From NCBI GenBank assembly GCA_045119215.1, contig JBGVDD010000197.1, positions 1-31,584 on the forward strand: a DNA stretch of 31,584 bases, read 5' to 3'. Source of the stretch: RUG11237 sp045119215 (GTDB lineage Bacteria; Bacillota; Clostridia; Lachnospirales; Lachnospiraceae). Shown here in pieces: positions 7,449 through 15,943 of this stretch; the first letter of the stretch is position 1, and the number at the start of each line of letters is the position of its first letter. The notes beneath the pieces were generated by a model that was not told the DNA's origin, made no database searches, and saw only the letters and a list, made by a program, of their open reading frames with translations. The position numbers and the translations under genes were made by a program.

Positions 7449-8819
7449 TTATCTGTTTACCTTTGGCAGAGAATCAAAGGATTTTTGTAATTCTTCATCT
7501 GTTGGGATATAGTCACTCATTTCATTATCATTAAATTTCTGATAAGCAACCATATCAAAATAACCTGTACCTGTTAAGCCAAATACAATGTTCTTTTCTT
7601 CCCCGGTTTCTTTACACTTTAATGCTTCGTCAATAGCAACCTTAATTGCATGACTGCTTTCCGGTGCCGGAAGAATACCTTCTACCTTGGCAAATTCTGT
7701 TGCCGCTTTAAATACTTCCGTCTGTGTCACGCTTCTTGCAGATAAAATTCCCTGATCGTATAACTCAGATACCACAGAGCTCATACCGTGATAGCGAAGT
7801 CCTCCGGCATGGTTTGCGGAAGGAATAAATCCAGAACCTAAGGTGTACATTTTGGCCAGTGGACAGACTTTTCCAGTGTCACAGAAGTCGTAAGCGTAGA
7901 CTCCTCTTGTCATGCTTGGACAGGAAGCTGGTTCTACTGCAATGATATCGTAGTTTGCTTCGCCACGCAGGATTTCTCCTGCAAATGGGGAGATTAAACC
8001 ACCAAGGTTAGAACCACCACCGGCACATCCGATAATCATATCTGCCTTTACACCGTATTTGTCCAAAGCAGCTTTGGTTTCCAAACCGATAATAGACTGA
8101 TGAAGCAATACCTGGGTGAGAACAGAGCCCAATACATAGCGGTAACCTTCCTGGGAGGTGGCAGCTTCTACAGCTTCCGAGATGGCACAGCCAAGACTTC
8201 CGGTAGTTCCAGGGAATTGTTTATTGATTTCACGTCCTACCTTGGTATTCATGGATGGAGAAGGGGTTACCTGTGCACCGTAAGTTCTCATAACTTCACG
8301 ACGGAAAGGTTTTTGCTCGTAAGAACATTTGACCATATAAACCTGACAGTCTAAGTCGAAGTAAGAGCAAGCCATGGAAAGAGCAGTTCCCCACTGTCCG
8401 GCACCAGTTTCTGTAGTCACTCCTTTTAAGCCTTGTTTCTTTGCATAATAGGCTTGGGCAATGGCAGAATTCAGTTTGTGGCTTCCGGAAGTGTTATTTC
8501 CCTCAAATTTATAGTAGATGTGTGCCGGGGTCTGTAATTTCTTTTCCAGACAATAGGCACGCACCAATGGTGCGGGGCGGTACATACGATAGAAATTACG
8601 GATTTCTTCAGGAATATCAAAATAAGGTGTTTTGTCATCTAATTCCTGTTTTGCCAATTCTTCACAAAAGATATGGGATAGTTCTTCTAATGTGACCGGT
8701 TCTAGGGTGGCAGGATTTAAAATAGGTGCCGGTTTCTTTTTCATATCTGCTCGTACATTGTACCATTGGGTAGGCATTTCAGCTTCATCTAGGTAAATTT
8801 TGTATGGTATTTCTTGCAT
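7449..8819 (-). CDS. trpB: TrpB2-type tryptophan synthase beta chain-like PLP enzyme
   Basis: A 456-aa fold-type II PLP enzyme. Lys115 in SGSHKLNSA is the expected Schiff-base lysine, Glu137 in TETGAGQWG the catalytic acid, and CAGGGSN (265-271) the phosphate-binding loop. The ETGAGQWG form, where classical TrpB has His, and the long N-terminal extension (LDEAEMPTQWYNV) place it in the TrpB2 group. TrpB2 makes tryptophan from indole and serine; some members instead use O-phosphoserine or act in indole salvage. No trpA is adjacent, and the only other trp gene in the window is trpF, 22 kb away. It is a single-gene unit with aaggaga before the ATG and a shared terminator. Confidence 0.9.
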   Translation of the reverse strand: MQEIPYKIYLDEAEMPTQWYNVRADMKKKPAPILNPATLEPVTLEELSHIFCEELAKQELDDKTPYFDIPEEIRNFYRMYRPAPLVRAYCLEKKLQTPAHIYYKFEGNNTSGSHKLNSAIAQAYYAKKQGLKGVTTETGAGQWGTALSMACSYFDLDCQVYMVKCSYEQKPFRREVMRTYGAQVTPSPSMNTKVGREINKQFPGTTGSLGCAISEAVEAATSQEGYRYVLGSVLTQVLLHQSIIGLETKAALDKYGVKADMIIGCAGGGSNLGGLISPFAGEILRGEANYDIIAVEPASCPSMTRGVYAYDFCDTGKVCPLAKMYTLGSGFIPSANHAGGLRYHGMSSVVSELYDQGILSARSVTQTEVFKAATEFAKVEGILPAPESSHAIKVAIDEALKCKETGEEKNIVFGLTGTGYFDMVAYQKFNDNEMSDYIPTDEELQKSFDSLPKVNR

Positions 8820-8881
8820 AATGAGTCTCCTTTATTTTTAATATTTCTCTTTCATTTGATTACAATTTTGAAACAACAATT

Positions 8882-8910
8882 ATTATGACTTATCTTTTAG
8901 AAAGTGTCAA
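8882..8910 (-). promoter_or_regulatory. Promoter of the TrpB2 gene
   Basis: On the minus strand TTGACA (complement of 8905-8910) and CATAAT (complement of 8882-8887) are 17 bases apart. The leader to the ATG at 8819 is about 55 bases, with no tryptophan T-box or leader peptide seen. Confidence 0.7.
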
Positions 8911-8953
8911 GCTATATGCCAGCACTGATATTCTTTTATGTGTATTTCATGCG

Positions 8954-8982
8954 TTGAGAAATATGGTTATATATGTTATAAT
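8954..8982 (+). promoter_or_regulatory. Promoter of the histidine kinase-dgt-glycosyltransferase unit
   Basis: TTGAGA (8954-8959), 17 bases, then TATAAT (8977-8982). It is divergent from the TrpB2 promoter, with the two -35 boxes about 44 bases apart. Confidence 0.72.
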
Positions 8983-9017
8983 TGCAATAGTTTTAAGGAA
9001 AAAATGGGGGTGCCATC

Positions 9018-11492
9018 ATGTACGAGGTAATGCTGATAATTATAGTAATGGGATTGATTTGTGCTTTCGCCATGATAGCAGTGGTGTATGGGCAGCATTC
9101 CAGTGAGATACAGAAGGTTTTACAGTTGGTGTCGGTCTGTACCTTCCTGGCTTTCTGCGGCTATGCCATGGAACTGACGGGAAAAAATGTGGATAGCATT
9201 TTGGCCGGGGTCAAAGTAGGGTATATGGGGAAATGCTTTGTCATTTTTTTGTATATGATTTTCTTGAGTAAGTATGGAAAAATTAAAATAAGAAGCAGCA
9301 TACTCAAGGGTGCATTTGCCATAAATACTCTGGCATTTGCTATTATTATGACCTGCGAATATCATAAACTATACTACACGGATATTTCCTACAGACTAGT
9401 GGATGGATATTACATTATAGAAACGGAAAAAGGCTGGTTTTATTATGCATATATGGTTTTTATCGTGTTGATGTTTGGCGAAATCCTGGAGATTAGTTAC
9501 AAAAATTGGAAGAACAGTAATGGTGCCAGAAAACAAAGCAGTGGTTGGCTGTTCGTTGCCTCTTTATGTCCGGGAATTGCCTTGTGCAGTTATTTGTTGC
9601 GGGTAGTGAGATTCTTTGATTTGACCCCTATAGGATTGTTGATTACCTGTACGATTATCATTATGGTTGTAAAACGTTACGGTATTTTAAATGCAGTGCA
9701 GGTGGCACAGGAAGACGCATTGAAAAACAGTAAGGACGGAATGGTAATTGTTGATGATGAATATAATCTGCTCTATGCTAATCAGGTGGCAAATAAGGCT
9801 TTTCCTGAGTTGGGAAATATAGGAAGTGCCGGTCAGCAAAGAACAGCTTTAGATTCTATTTTTCAAGAGACAGAAAGTGTGGCAAAGTTTGGTGACAGAC
9901 ATTATGAAATCCGTGTGTCAGAATTATATGAAGATAAAGCATTGCGTGGATATTTAGCCTGGATTTTTGATATGGAATTTATAGACCAGTATACCAATGA
10001 GATTATGCACCTAAAGGAAGAGGCAGAACGTGCCAATCAGGCAAAATCCACTTTTTTGGCAAACATGTCCCATGAGATTCGAACCCCTATGAATGCCGTG
10101 ATGGGCCTGGCAGAACTGATTTTGCAAAGGAATTGTGATTCGGTGGTAAATCAGTATGCCACAGATATAAAACGCTCCTCTAAAGGGTTGTTAAATATTA
10201 TAAATGAAATTCTTGATATTTCCAAAATCGAGGCAGGAAAATTGGAAATCTTAGAGGAAAATTATACCTTGCAGAATTTGCTAAATGAAACTTTGCTGGT
10301 GGTGGCTCAGGCAGTGAATACAAAAGGTCTGCAGTTAATTACACATTTTCAAAATGGATTGCCGAATCAGCTAAATGGTGATGTTATGAGAATCCGGCAG
10401 ATTCTGGTAAACATACTAAATAATGCGGTGAAATATACAAAAAAAGGTCACATTACTTTTACGGTGACCTGCGAACCCGGATGTTTTGAATGGGTATACT
10501 TAAAGTTTAGTGTGAAAGATACCGGTGTGGGAATAAAAGAAGAGGATAAAAAGTATTTATTTGAACAGTTTGAACAGGTGGATGTGGACAAAAATAAAGG
10601 AATTGAAGGCACGGGTCTTGGTCTTTCTATTGTAAAGGAACTTTTGAATCTGATGCATGGTACTATAGAAGTAAGAAGTGAATATGGAAAGGGAAGTGAA
10701 TTTCTGATGACGATTCCTCAAAAAAAGGTGGGGAATGAGATTATGTATCAGCAGGATTGGGATATGAAACAGTATCTTGGGGAAGAAGAAAGGATATTGT
10801 TTTATGCTAAAGACAGTAGGGTCTTGGTGGTGGATGATAACGATTTGAATCTGCAGATTACCAAGGGGCTTTTAAAGAATTATGGAATTCAGACAGACTT
10901 GGCAGATGGTGGATTACAAGGAGTAAAGATGGCGTTAGAGAAAGATTACGACATAATTTTTATGGATTGTATGATGCCCGAAATGGATGGCACTACTGCC
11001 ATGAAACAAATTAAAGAGCAATGGAAGAAAGAAAAAGCATGTCCGCCTATTGTTGCCCTGACGGCTAATGCTATTGTAGGAGTGAAAGAAGAATTGGTGA
11101 GGCAAGGCTTTACCGATTATATGTCAAAACCAATACAAATGAATGTTTTAGAAAGCATTCTGGTTGAGTATATTCCGGACAATAAGCTGGTGATGGGTGA
11201 GAAGCTTCCTGGTGAGAATGACAAAAGCCAGTTAGAAACTTCTAACATGGATGTAAAAGAGGAGTTCCAAAGTAAGATAGAATCAGGTCAGAAAGCAGAT
11301 AAGGGAAGTTTAGAATGGTATAAAGAACAGGTAAGGTATCAGATGGATGAATTTGATTTTGAAAGAGTAGAAGAAACTTTGGATAAGATGAAAGAAGATT
11401 ATCCTGAGAGTTTTTCACAAAAACAATGGGACATTTTGCATCAGGAAGTAAAGGATTTTGACACGGAAACGATAGAAGAGATGTTAGCATAA
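9018..11492 (+). CDS. Membrane-bound hybrid sensor histidine kinase with receiver domain
   Basis: An 824-aa protein. Residues 1-222 hold about seven membrane segments, like the 7TM sensor region of histidine kinases. A PAS-like stretch follows (about 235-320, GMVIVDDEYNLLYANQVA). The HisKA box FLANMSHEIRTPMNAVMG has phosphoacceptor His352. The ATPase domain shows the N box (ILVNILNNAVKY), DTGVGI and GTGLGLSIVKELL. A receiver domain (about 600-720) has the acidic pair in VVDDND and Asp650 in FMDCMMPEMDG. The last 90 residues are Glu/Lys-rich and helical and are not a recognisable Hpt domain. The ligand and output partner are unknown. The gene is 52 bases upstream of dgt and probably co-transcribed with it. 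The ATG at 9018 has only a gggggtg binding site. Confidence 0.9.
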   Translation: MYEVMLIIIVMGLICAFAMIAVVYGQHSSEIQKVLQLVSVCTFLAFCGYAMELTGKNVDSILAGVKVGYMGKCFVIFLYMIFLSKYGKIKIRSSILKGAFAINTLAFAIIMTCEYHKLYYTDISYRLVDGYYIIETEKGWFYYAYMVFIVLMFGEILEISYKNWKNSNGARKQSSGWLFVASLCPGIALCSYLLRVVRFFDLTPIGLLITCTIIIMVVKRYGILNAVQVAQEDALKNSKDGMVIVDDEYNLLYANQVANKAFPELGNIGSAGQQRTALDSIFQETESVAKFGDRHYEIRVSELYEDKALRGYLAWIFDMEFIDQYTNEIMHLKEEAERANQAKSTFLANMSHEIRTPMNAVMGLAELILQRNCDSVVNQYATDIKRSSKGLLNIINEILDISKIEAGKLEILEENYTLQNLLNETLLVVAQAVNTKGLQLITHFQNGLPNQLNGDVMRIRQILVNILNNAVKYTKKGHITFTVTCEPGCFEWVYLKFSVKDTGVGIKEEDKKYLFEQFEQVDVDKNKGIEGTGLGLSIVKELLNLMHGTIEVRSEYGKGSEFLMTIPQKKVGNEIMYQQDWDMKQYLGEEERILFYAKDSRVLVVDDNDLNLQITKGLLKNYGIQTDLADGGLQGVKMALEKDYDIIFMDCMMPEMDGTTAMKQIKEQWKKEKACPPIVALTANAIVGVKEELVRQGFTDYMSKPIQMNVLESILVEYIPDNKLVMGEKLPGENDKSQLETSNMDVKEEFQSKIESGQKADKGSLEWYKEQVRYQMDEFDFERVEETLDKMKEDYPESFSQKQWDILHQEVKDFDTETIEEMLA

Positions 11493-11544
11493 TATTTTCA
11501 CAGCAAATTTTAATATAAGAATGAGAATGTTGGGAGGAAGGAAG

Positions 11545-12972
11545 ATGGAATGGGATAAGTTATTATCGGGAGAACGTGTTCGGAAAACTACATATAGGAA
11601 TGAAAAAGATTACCGAAGTGAATTTGAGAAAGATTATCATAGAATCATCGTAAGTGCATCTTTTCGAAGATTACAGGATAAGACCCAGGTGTTTCCCTTG
11701 GATAAGAGCGACTTTATTCGTACCAGGCTTACCCATTCTATGGAGGTATCTTCTATTGGAAAGTCCTTTGGAAAGTCCATTTACCATTCGGTAAAGGAAA
11801 AGTATCCAAATGTGGATATGACAGAGCGGAATGGAGTGGATATAGGTGATGTATTGTTGGCAGCGGGACTGATTCATGATATTGGCAATCCACCCTTTGG
11901 ACATTTTGGAGAAAATGTAATCCGGGAATGGTTTTCCAAACATTTGACTCATGCAGGAATCACCTATAAGGGGAAACCGGTATCAGTATATCTTACTTCA
12001 CAGATGAAGGGAGACTTTACCAATTTTGAGGGAAATGCCCAGGCCCTGCGGGTTGTGACAAAATTACATAGTCTGGTGGATGCCCAGGGGATGAATCTGA
12101 CAAAGGCAGTATTAAATACCATAATTAAATATCCGGTATCATCTCTTGGAATAGACAAAATGAGTGGCGATATTAAGCATAAAAAGATGGGATATTTTTA
12201 TGCAGAGGAGCAGGTGTTTCAAAGCATAACATCAGGAACCGGGGCATATGAGAATCGTTTTCCGTTGACTTATATTTTGGAAGCAGCAGATGATATTGCA
12301 TATCGTACTGCAGATATAGAAGATGGATTCCAAAAGGGACGTATTTCTTTTGCAACACTGACACAGGAATTAGAAAATAACAAATATAGAGAACATGAGG
12401 GGCAGTGGGAATATGAGTATTTAAAGGAGGCAATCAGGGAGTTTCGGGAAAGATATGAAAAGGGAATTAAAAGATCTTATCATGATGCGGAGAGGTATGC
12501 GGTACAAAACTGGGTCATATCTGTACAGAGATATCTGATTGATGCAGCTACCTGGTCCTTTGCGGAGCATTACCAGGAAATTATGGAAGGAAGGTATACG
12601 AAGGATTTATTTGCAGGAACAAAAGCAGAGTATCTTGCAAAATTTTTAGGGGAGTTGGCCTATAAAAAAGTGTTCCAGAGTAAACAGATATTACAATTGG
12701 AGGCTGCCTCTTATAAGATACTTACGTTTTTGCTGGATAGTTTTGTGGATGCGGCGCTGGTGTATGATACCCAAGAGCCTAAGACACAGCTGCAGATGAA
12801 GCTTATGGAACTGGTGTCGGAAACCTACAAGTATATTTATCATGTGTATTCGGAGGGAAAATCGGAGGGGGAGAAATTATATCTTCGCTTGCTATTGGTA
12901 ACCGATTTTATATCAGGTATGACGGATCACTATGCCAAGACATTATATCAGGAATTAAATGGGATTTATTGA
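11545..12972 (+). CDS. dgt: Deoxyguanosinetriphosphate triphosphohydrolase (dGTPase)
   Basis: A 475-aa HD-domain enzyme that hydrolyses dGTP to deoxyguanosine and triphosphate and so affects nucleotide pools. The metal site is visible: His64 in RLTHSMEV, His111-Asp112 in AGLIHDIGNPPFGHFGE, and the later Asp in EAADDIAY. FRRLQDKTQVFPL near residue 40 is the family substrate-site motif. The ATG at 11545 is preferred to 11521 because GGGAGGAAGG (11532-11541) lies just upstream. It is about the length of the E. coli-type enzyme. It sits between the hybrid kinase and a glycosyltransferase, with 23 bases to the next gene. Exact nucleotide specificity is not shown by sequence. Confidence 0.9.
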   Translation: MEWDKLLSGERVRKTTYRNEKDYRSEFEKDYHRIIVSASFRRLQDKTQVFPLDKSDFIRTRLTHSMEVSSIGKSFGKSIYHSVKEKYPNVDMTERNGVDIGDVLLAAGLIHDIGNPPFGHFGENVIREWFSKHLTHAGITYKGKPVSVYLTSQMKGDFTNFEGNAQALRVVTKLHSLVDAQGMNLTKAVLNTIIKYPVSSLGIDKMSGDIKHKKMGYFYAEEQVFQSITSGTGAYENRFPLTYILEAADDIAYRTADIEDGFQKGRISFATLTQELENNKYREHEGQWEYEYLKEAIREFRERYEKGIKRSYHDAERYAVQNWVISVQRYLIDAATWSFAEHYQEIMEGRYTKDLFAGTKAEYLAKFLGELAYKKVFQSKQILQLEAASYKILTFLLDSFVDAALVYDTQEPKTQLQMKLMELVSETYKYIYHVYSEGKSEGEKLYLRLLLVTDFISGMTDHYAKTLYQELNGIY

Positions 12973-12995
12973 AGTTAGAATTATGAGGTGAGTAT

Positions 12996-14015
12996 ATGGC
13001 AACCATTAGTGTATGCATGATTGTAAAAAACGAAGAAAGATTGCTGGCAAGATGCCTGGATTGTCTAAAGGGAATTGCAGATGAAATTATTATTGTTGAT
13101 ACTGGCTCTACAGATGGTACCAAACAGGTTGCAGCTGCCTATACAGACAAAATCTATGATTATCAATGGGAAGATGATTTTGCAGCAGCCAGAAATTATT
13201 CTTTTTCCAAGGCTACAATGGAATATATCTATGTGGCGGATGCAGATGAGATCATAGATGAGGAAAATAGACAACGATTTTTGAAATTAAAGCAGGTATT
13301 ACTTCCTGAAATTGAGATTGTTCAGATGAAATACTGTAATCAGCTGGAAATGGGAAGTGTTTATAATTTTGATGAAGAGTATCGGGGAAAGCTATACAAA
13401 CGACTGAGAACCTTTAAATGGGTGGACCCAGTACATGAAACGGTGAATCTAGACCCTGTTGTTTTTGATTCAGACATTGAAATTATACATAAACCCTTGG
13501 AACGTCATGCAAAAAGAGATTTTCAGTGTTATGGAAAACTGATAGAGAAAAAAGAGAATTTTTCTAAAAAGTTATTGATGATGTATGCCAGGGAATTATT
13601 TTTGGCAGGTCAGGAGGAAGACTTTCAAAAGGCTGTCCCCTTTTTTCGAGATATACTTCATCAGGATAGAAGTAAGGAAGAATATCAAATGGCAGACTGT
13701 GTTTTGGCAAGGGCAGCTATGGAAAAATCAGATGTATCAGGATTTTTCAAAGCTGTATTAAAGGAGGTGGCAGAGAATCCACCTGCAGAGATATGCAGCC
13801 TGTTAGGAGAGTATTATAGAGAAGAAAGACAGCCAGAAGAAGCTGTAATGTGGTATTATAATGCGATTTTTGAACAGGAAAGCATACTGGATCTTCGATA
13901 TCAGATAGAAATACCTTATAAGGGCATGATTCAATGCTATAAGGATTTAAATAGAGAAGATATGGTGAGAGAGTACACCGAACTTTTTCATCAAGCTAAA
14001 ATGCACAAAAAATAA
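12996..14015 (+). CDS. Family 2 glycosyltransferase (SunS-like) with helical repeat C-terminus
   Basis: A 339-aa protein. The N-terminal half is a GT-A domain: SVCMIVKNEERLLARCL, then IIIVDTGSTDGT, then the metal-binding DAD motif (residues 82-84, YVADADEII). FAAARNYSF before the DAD motif is typical of the SunS-like branch, which includes the sublancin S-glycosyltransferase and many clostridial enzymes with TPR tails. The C-terminal half (about 180-339) is helical and TPR-like (ICSLLGEYYREERQPEEAVMWYYNAI). The acceptor may be a peptide, protein or surface glycan; none is encoded next to it except the FliD-like protein beyond a terminator. GAGGTGAG precedes the ATG. Confidence 0.85.
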   Translation: MATISVCMIVKNEERLLARCLDCLKGIADEIIIVDTGSTDGTKQVAAAYTDKIYDYQWEDDFAAARNYSFSKATMEYIYVADADEIIDEENRQRFLKLKQVLLPEIEIVQMKYCNQLEMGSVYNFDEEYRGKLYKRLRTFKWVDPVHETVNLDPVVFDSDIEIIHKPLERHAKRDFQCYGKLIEKKENFSKKLLMMYARELFLAGQEEDFQKAVPFFRDILHQDRSKEEYQMADCVLARAAMEKSDVSGFFKAVLKEVAENPPAEICSLLGEYYREERQPEEAVMWYYNAIFEQESILDLRYQIEIPYKGMIQCYKDLNREDMVREYTELFHQAKMHKK

Positions 14016-14041
14016 AATAAAATTTATGAATTTTTTGCTCT

Positions 14042-14072
14042 AAAGTCACTTAAGTTTTAAGTGACTTTTTTT
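14042..14072 (+). terminator. Strong rho-independent terminator
   Basis: A 12-pair stem, aaagtcacttaa (14042-14053) with ttaagtgacttt (14057-14068), has a 3-base loop and is followed by further T residues. It ends the unit that starts at the histidine kinase gene. Confidence 0.9.
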
Positions 14073-14175
14073 AATATTTGAAATATACTTAAGATATAAA
14101 GAAAATTAAGTGTATTTAGTTTTTTGGTTATAAATGTTGGCAGGACAGAGGAATGCCAGGAAAGGGGGAATTTTC

Positions 14176-15480
14176 ATGGCAGGATTGAATGGCTTTTATA
14201 TGAATGTGTACAATAGTTATATGACCAGCTATCAGACTAAGGCATTGACGCGATATGATACACATAAAAAGGGAGAATTAAAGAACATTTATAATGCAAT
14301 TGTTAAATTAAACATGGAATCACCTGTCTATAACGTCAACTTTTCCCGTGATATTCTGGAGTGTGCAGTGGAATTAAAAGAGGGAGCCAGAGGACTAAAA
14401 AACACTATAAATGACCTGACAAATGGAAATACACAACAATTATTTAGTAAGAGAACAGTATTTACAGACAATTCTCAGACAGCATCGGTAAAATATATCG
14501 GTGAAGAAGATGCCAGGGAGATAGCCTTGGATGATTTTGAGATTCGGGTAGAAAAACTGGCAACGGGACAAAAAAATGTAAGTTATTTTTTTCAAAGCCA
14601 GCAGGATTTACTTTTGCCGGGAAGTTATGTGTTCAATATAGAAACCAATCACCAGGATTATGAATTTCAGTTTAGTGTAGGGGAAGGCGATAAAACTGAA
14701 GCAATCTTACAGAAACTTAAGCGTATGGTAAATAAGTCCAACATTGGATTAAAAGGTGAGATTCTGACTAAGGGTGGAGAAATGGCGTTGGAGATTGTCT
14801 CCAATAAAACAGGTGACAGCCAGCAGGATGAACTTATTTTCACAGTATCCGATAATTTAGAAGAGGATTATCCTGTGGTAAAAAAGTTAGGATTAGACCG
14901 AGTTCTTGCTATGCCCGAGAATTCCAGCTTTTGGATTGATGGGGTACATAAAAGTACGCAGGGAAATACTTTTGTAGCAGGAAAAATTCTGGAGATTACT
15001 TTAAATGGAGAAAGTGACCAGACGGGGAATGCGGTGATTGGTTTTAAGACGGATACAGAGTCTATTACAGAGCACATAGAAACCTTTGTGAATGAATATA
15101 ATTCTTTTATAGATTTGATTCGTGATTTTAGTTATGTTCAATCAGGAAGTGAAAAACTACTCAGAGAGTATAACCATATTGCAGGAAAGTACAGAAATGA
15201 TTTAGAGGCTATTGGATTAGATTTGTTAGACAATGGAAACATTCAGATAGATGAGGCACTTTTGGTGCAGGCAACCAATGATGAAGAAAATTATACAGAG
15301 ACATTAGACGGAATCAATAATTTTAAGAATTCTGTGTTAGGAAAATTAAACCAGTCCCTTATTAATCCTATGGAGTACATAGATAAGGTGATAGTAAACT
15401 ACAAAAACCCGGGTAAAAATTTTCCCAATCCTTATATTACATCTATGTATAGTGGAATGATGTTTAATAGCTATTGTTGA
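14176..15480 (+). CDS. FliD-like (flagellar hook-associated protein 2-like) orphan protein
   Basis: A 434-aa protein resembling FliD, the filament cap, in its middle and C-terminal parts: FVNEYNSFIDLIRDF, then IGLDLLDNGNIQIDEALL, and INNFKNSVLGKL. The usual FliD N-terminus (SGLDTDSIV) is absent; instead residues 1-60 read as helical with RYDTHKKGELKNIYN. The tail (NPYITSMYSGMMFNSYC) differs from FliD and ends in Cys. No signal peptide is seen, as expected for a protein exported through a flagellar or other specialised route, but no flagellar gene is present in the window. The ATG at 14176 is chosen over 14134 because aaaggggg lies at 14161-14168. It is monocistronic, bounded by terminators. 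Function is unknown. Confidence 0.7.
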   Translation: MAGLNGFYMNVYNSYMTSYQTKALTRYDTHKKGELKNIYNAIVKLNMESPVYNVNFSRDILECAVELKEGARGLKNTINDLTNGNTQQLFSKRTVFTDNSQTASVKYIGEEDAREIALDDFEIRVEKLATGQKNVSYFFQSQQDLLLPGSYVFNIETNHQDYEFQFSVGEGDKTEAILQKLKRMVNKSNIGLKGEILTKGGEMALEIVSNKTGDSQQDELIFTVSDNLEEDYPVVKKLGLDRVLAMPENSSFWIDGVHKSTQGNTFVAGKILEITLNGESDQTGNAVIGFKTDTESITEHIETFVNEYNSFIDLIRDFSYVQSGSEKLLREYNHIAGKYRNDLEAIGLDLLDNGNIQIDEALLVQATNDEENYTETLDGINNFKNSVLGKLNQSLINPMEYIDKVIVNYKNPGKNFPNPYITSMYSGMMFNSYC

Positions 15481-15489
15481 TAAGAAAAA

Positions 15490-15523
15490 TCCCGCTAGTG
15501 GGTTGCCAAATCCGCTGGCGGGA
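15490..15523 (+). terminator. Terminator of the FliD-like gene
   Basis: The arms tcccgctag (15490-15498) and ctggcggga (15515-15523) form a 9-pair stem with one G-U pair. The tail is A-rich rather than T-rich on this strand, so termination strength is uncertain. Confidence 0.55.
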
Positions 15524-15574
15524 AAAGTAAAATGAATAAAAATAAAAAAAATTGAAAAAATTTCAAAAAAGTGC

Positions 15575-15603
15575 TTGACATTTTGAAACATAGATTGTAT
15601 TAT
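15575..15603 (+). promoter_or_regulatory. Strong promoter of the tRNA cluster
   Basis: TTGACA (15575-15580), 17 bases, TATTAT (15598-15603), with A/T tracts upstream (15541-15570) like an UP element. The first tRNA starts about 24 bases after the predicted transcription start. Confidence 0.88.
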
Positions 15604-15632
15604 ATAGAAGTCGCTTGCGGGTGATAAAAAAA

Positions 15633-15705
<73 letters not shown>

Positions 15706-15727
15706 TTGTTTGGCAAAAAGTAAATAT

Positions 15728-15798
15728 GCGGGTGTAGTTCAATGGTAGAACACTAGCCTTCCAAGCTAGATACGTGGGTTCGATTCCCATCACCCGCT
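15728..15798 (+). tRNA. tRNA-Gly (UCC)
   Basis: The acceptor stem is gcgggtg with cacccgc. The anticodon stem ctagc/gctag encloses cttccaa, anticodon TCC. The D arm is short (gttcaatggtagaac), as in glycine tRNAs. Discriminator base is T. Confidence 0.97.
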
Positions 15799-15802
15799 CT
15801 GT

Positions 15803-15875
15803 GCGATAGTGGCTCAGTTGGTGGAGTACAACCTTGCCAAGGTTGGGGTCGCGGGTTCGAGTCCCGTCTATCGCT
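15803..15875 (+). tRNA. tRNA-Gly (GCC)
   Basis: The acceptor stem is gcgatag with ctatcgc. The anticodon stem aacct/aggtt encloses ttgccaa, anticodon GCC. It starts 4 bases after the UCC tRNA. Discriminator base is T. Confidence 0.96.
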
Positions 15876-15884
15876 CTCAAGGAT

Positions 15885-15916
15885 AGCGTGAAAGCCCAAT
15901 GGTTTTCACGCTTTTT
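15885..15916 (+). terminator. Terminator of the tRNA cluster
   Basis: The arms agcgtgaaagcc (15885-15896) and ggttttcacgct (15901-15912) form a 12-pair stem with a caat loop, followed by tttt. It lies between the tRNAs and thiE, 28 bases before the thiE start. No separate promoter is obvious in that gap, so thiE may depend on read-through or on a promoter overlapping the tRNA cluster. Confidence 0.88.
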
Positions 15917-15943
15917 GCATATTAAACAAAAAGGAAGAAAGAC

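Noticed and set aside
8885..9106. Short plus-strand frame of 73 codons before the hybrid kinase
   Set aside because: It covers the divergent promoter region, lacks a ribosome binding site and overlaps the kinase start in another frame.
14073..14175. Sigma-28 type flagellar promoter before the FliD-like gene
   Set aside because: I looked for a TAAA and GCCGATAA pair with about 15 bases between and did not find one.
15876..15943. TPP riboswitch upstream of thiE
   Set aside because: No THI-box sequence is present; the gap only holds the tRNA terminator and the thiE binding site.
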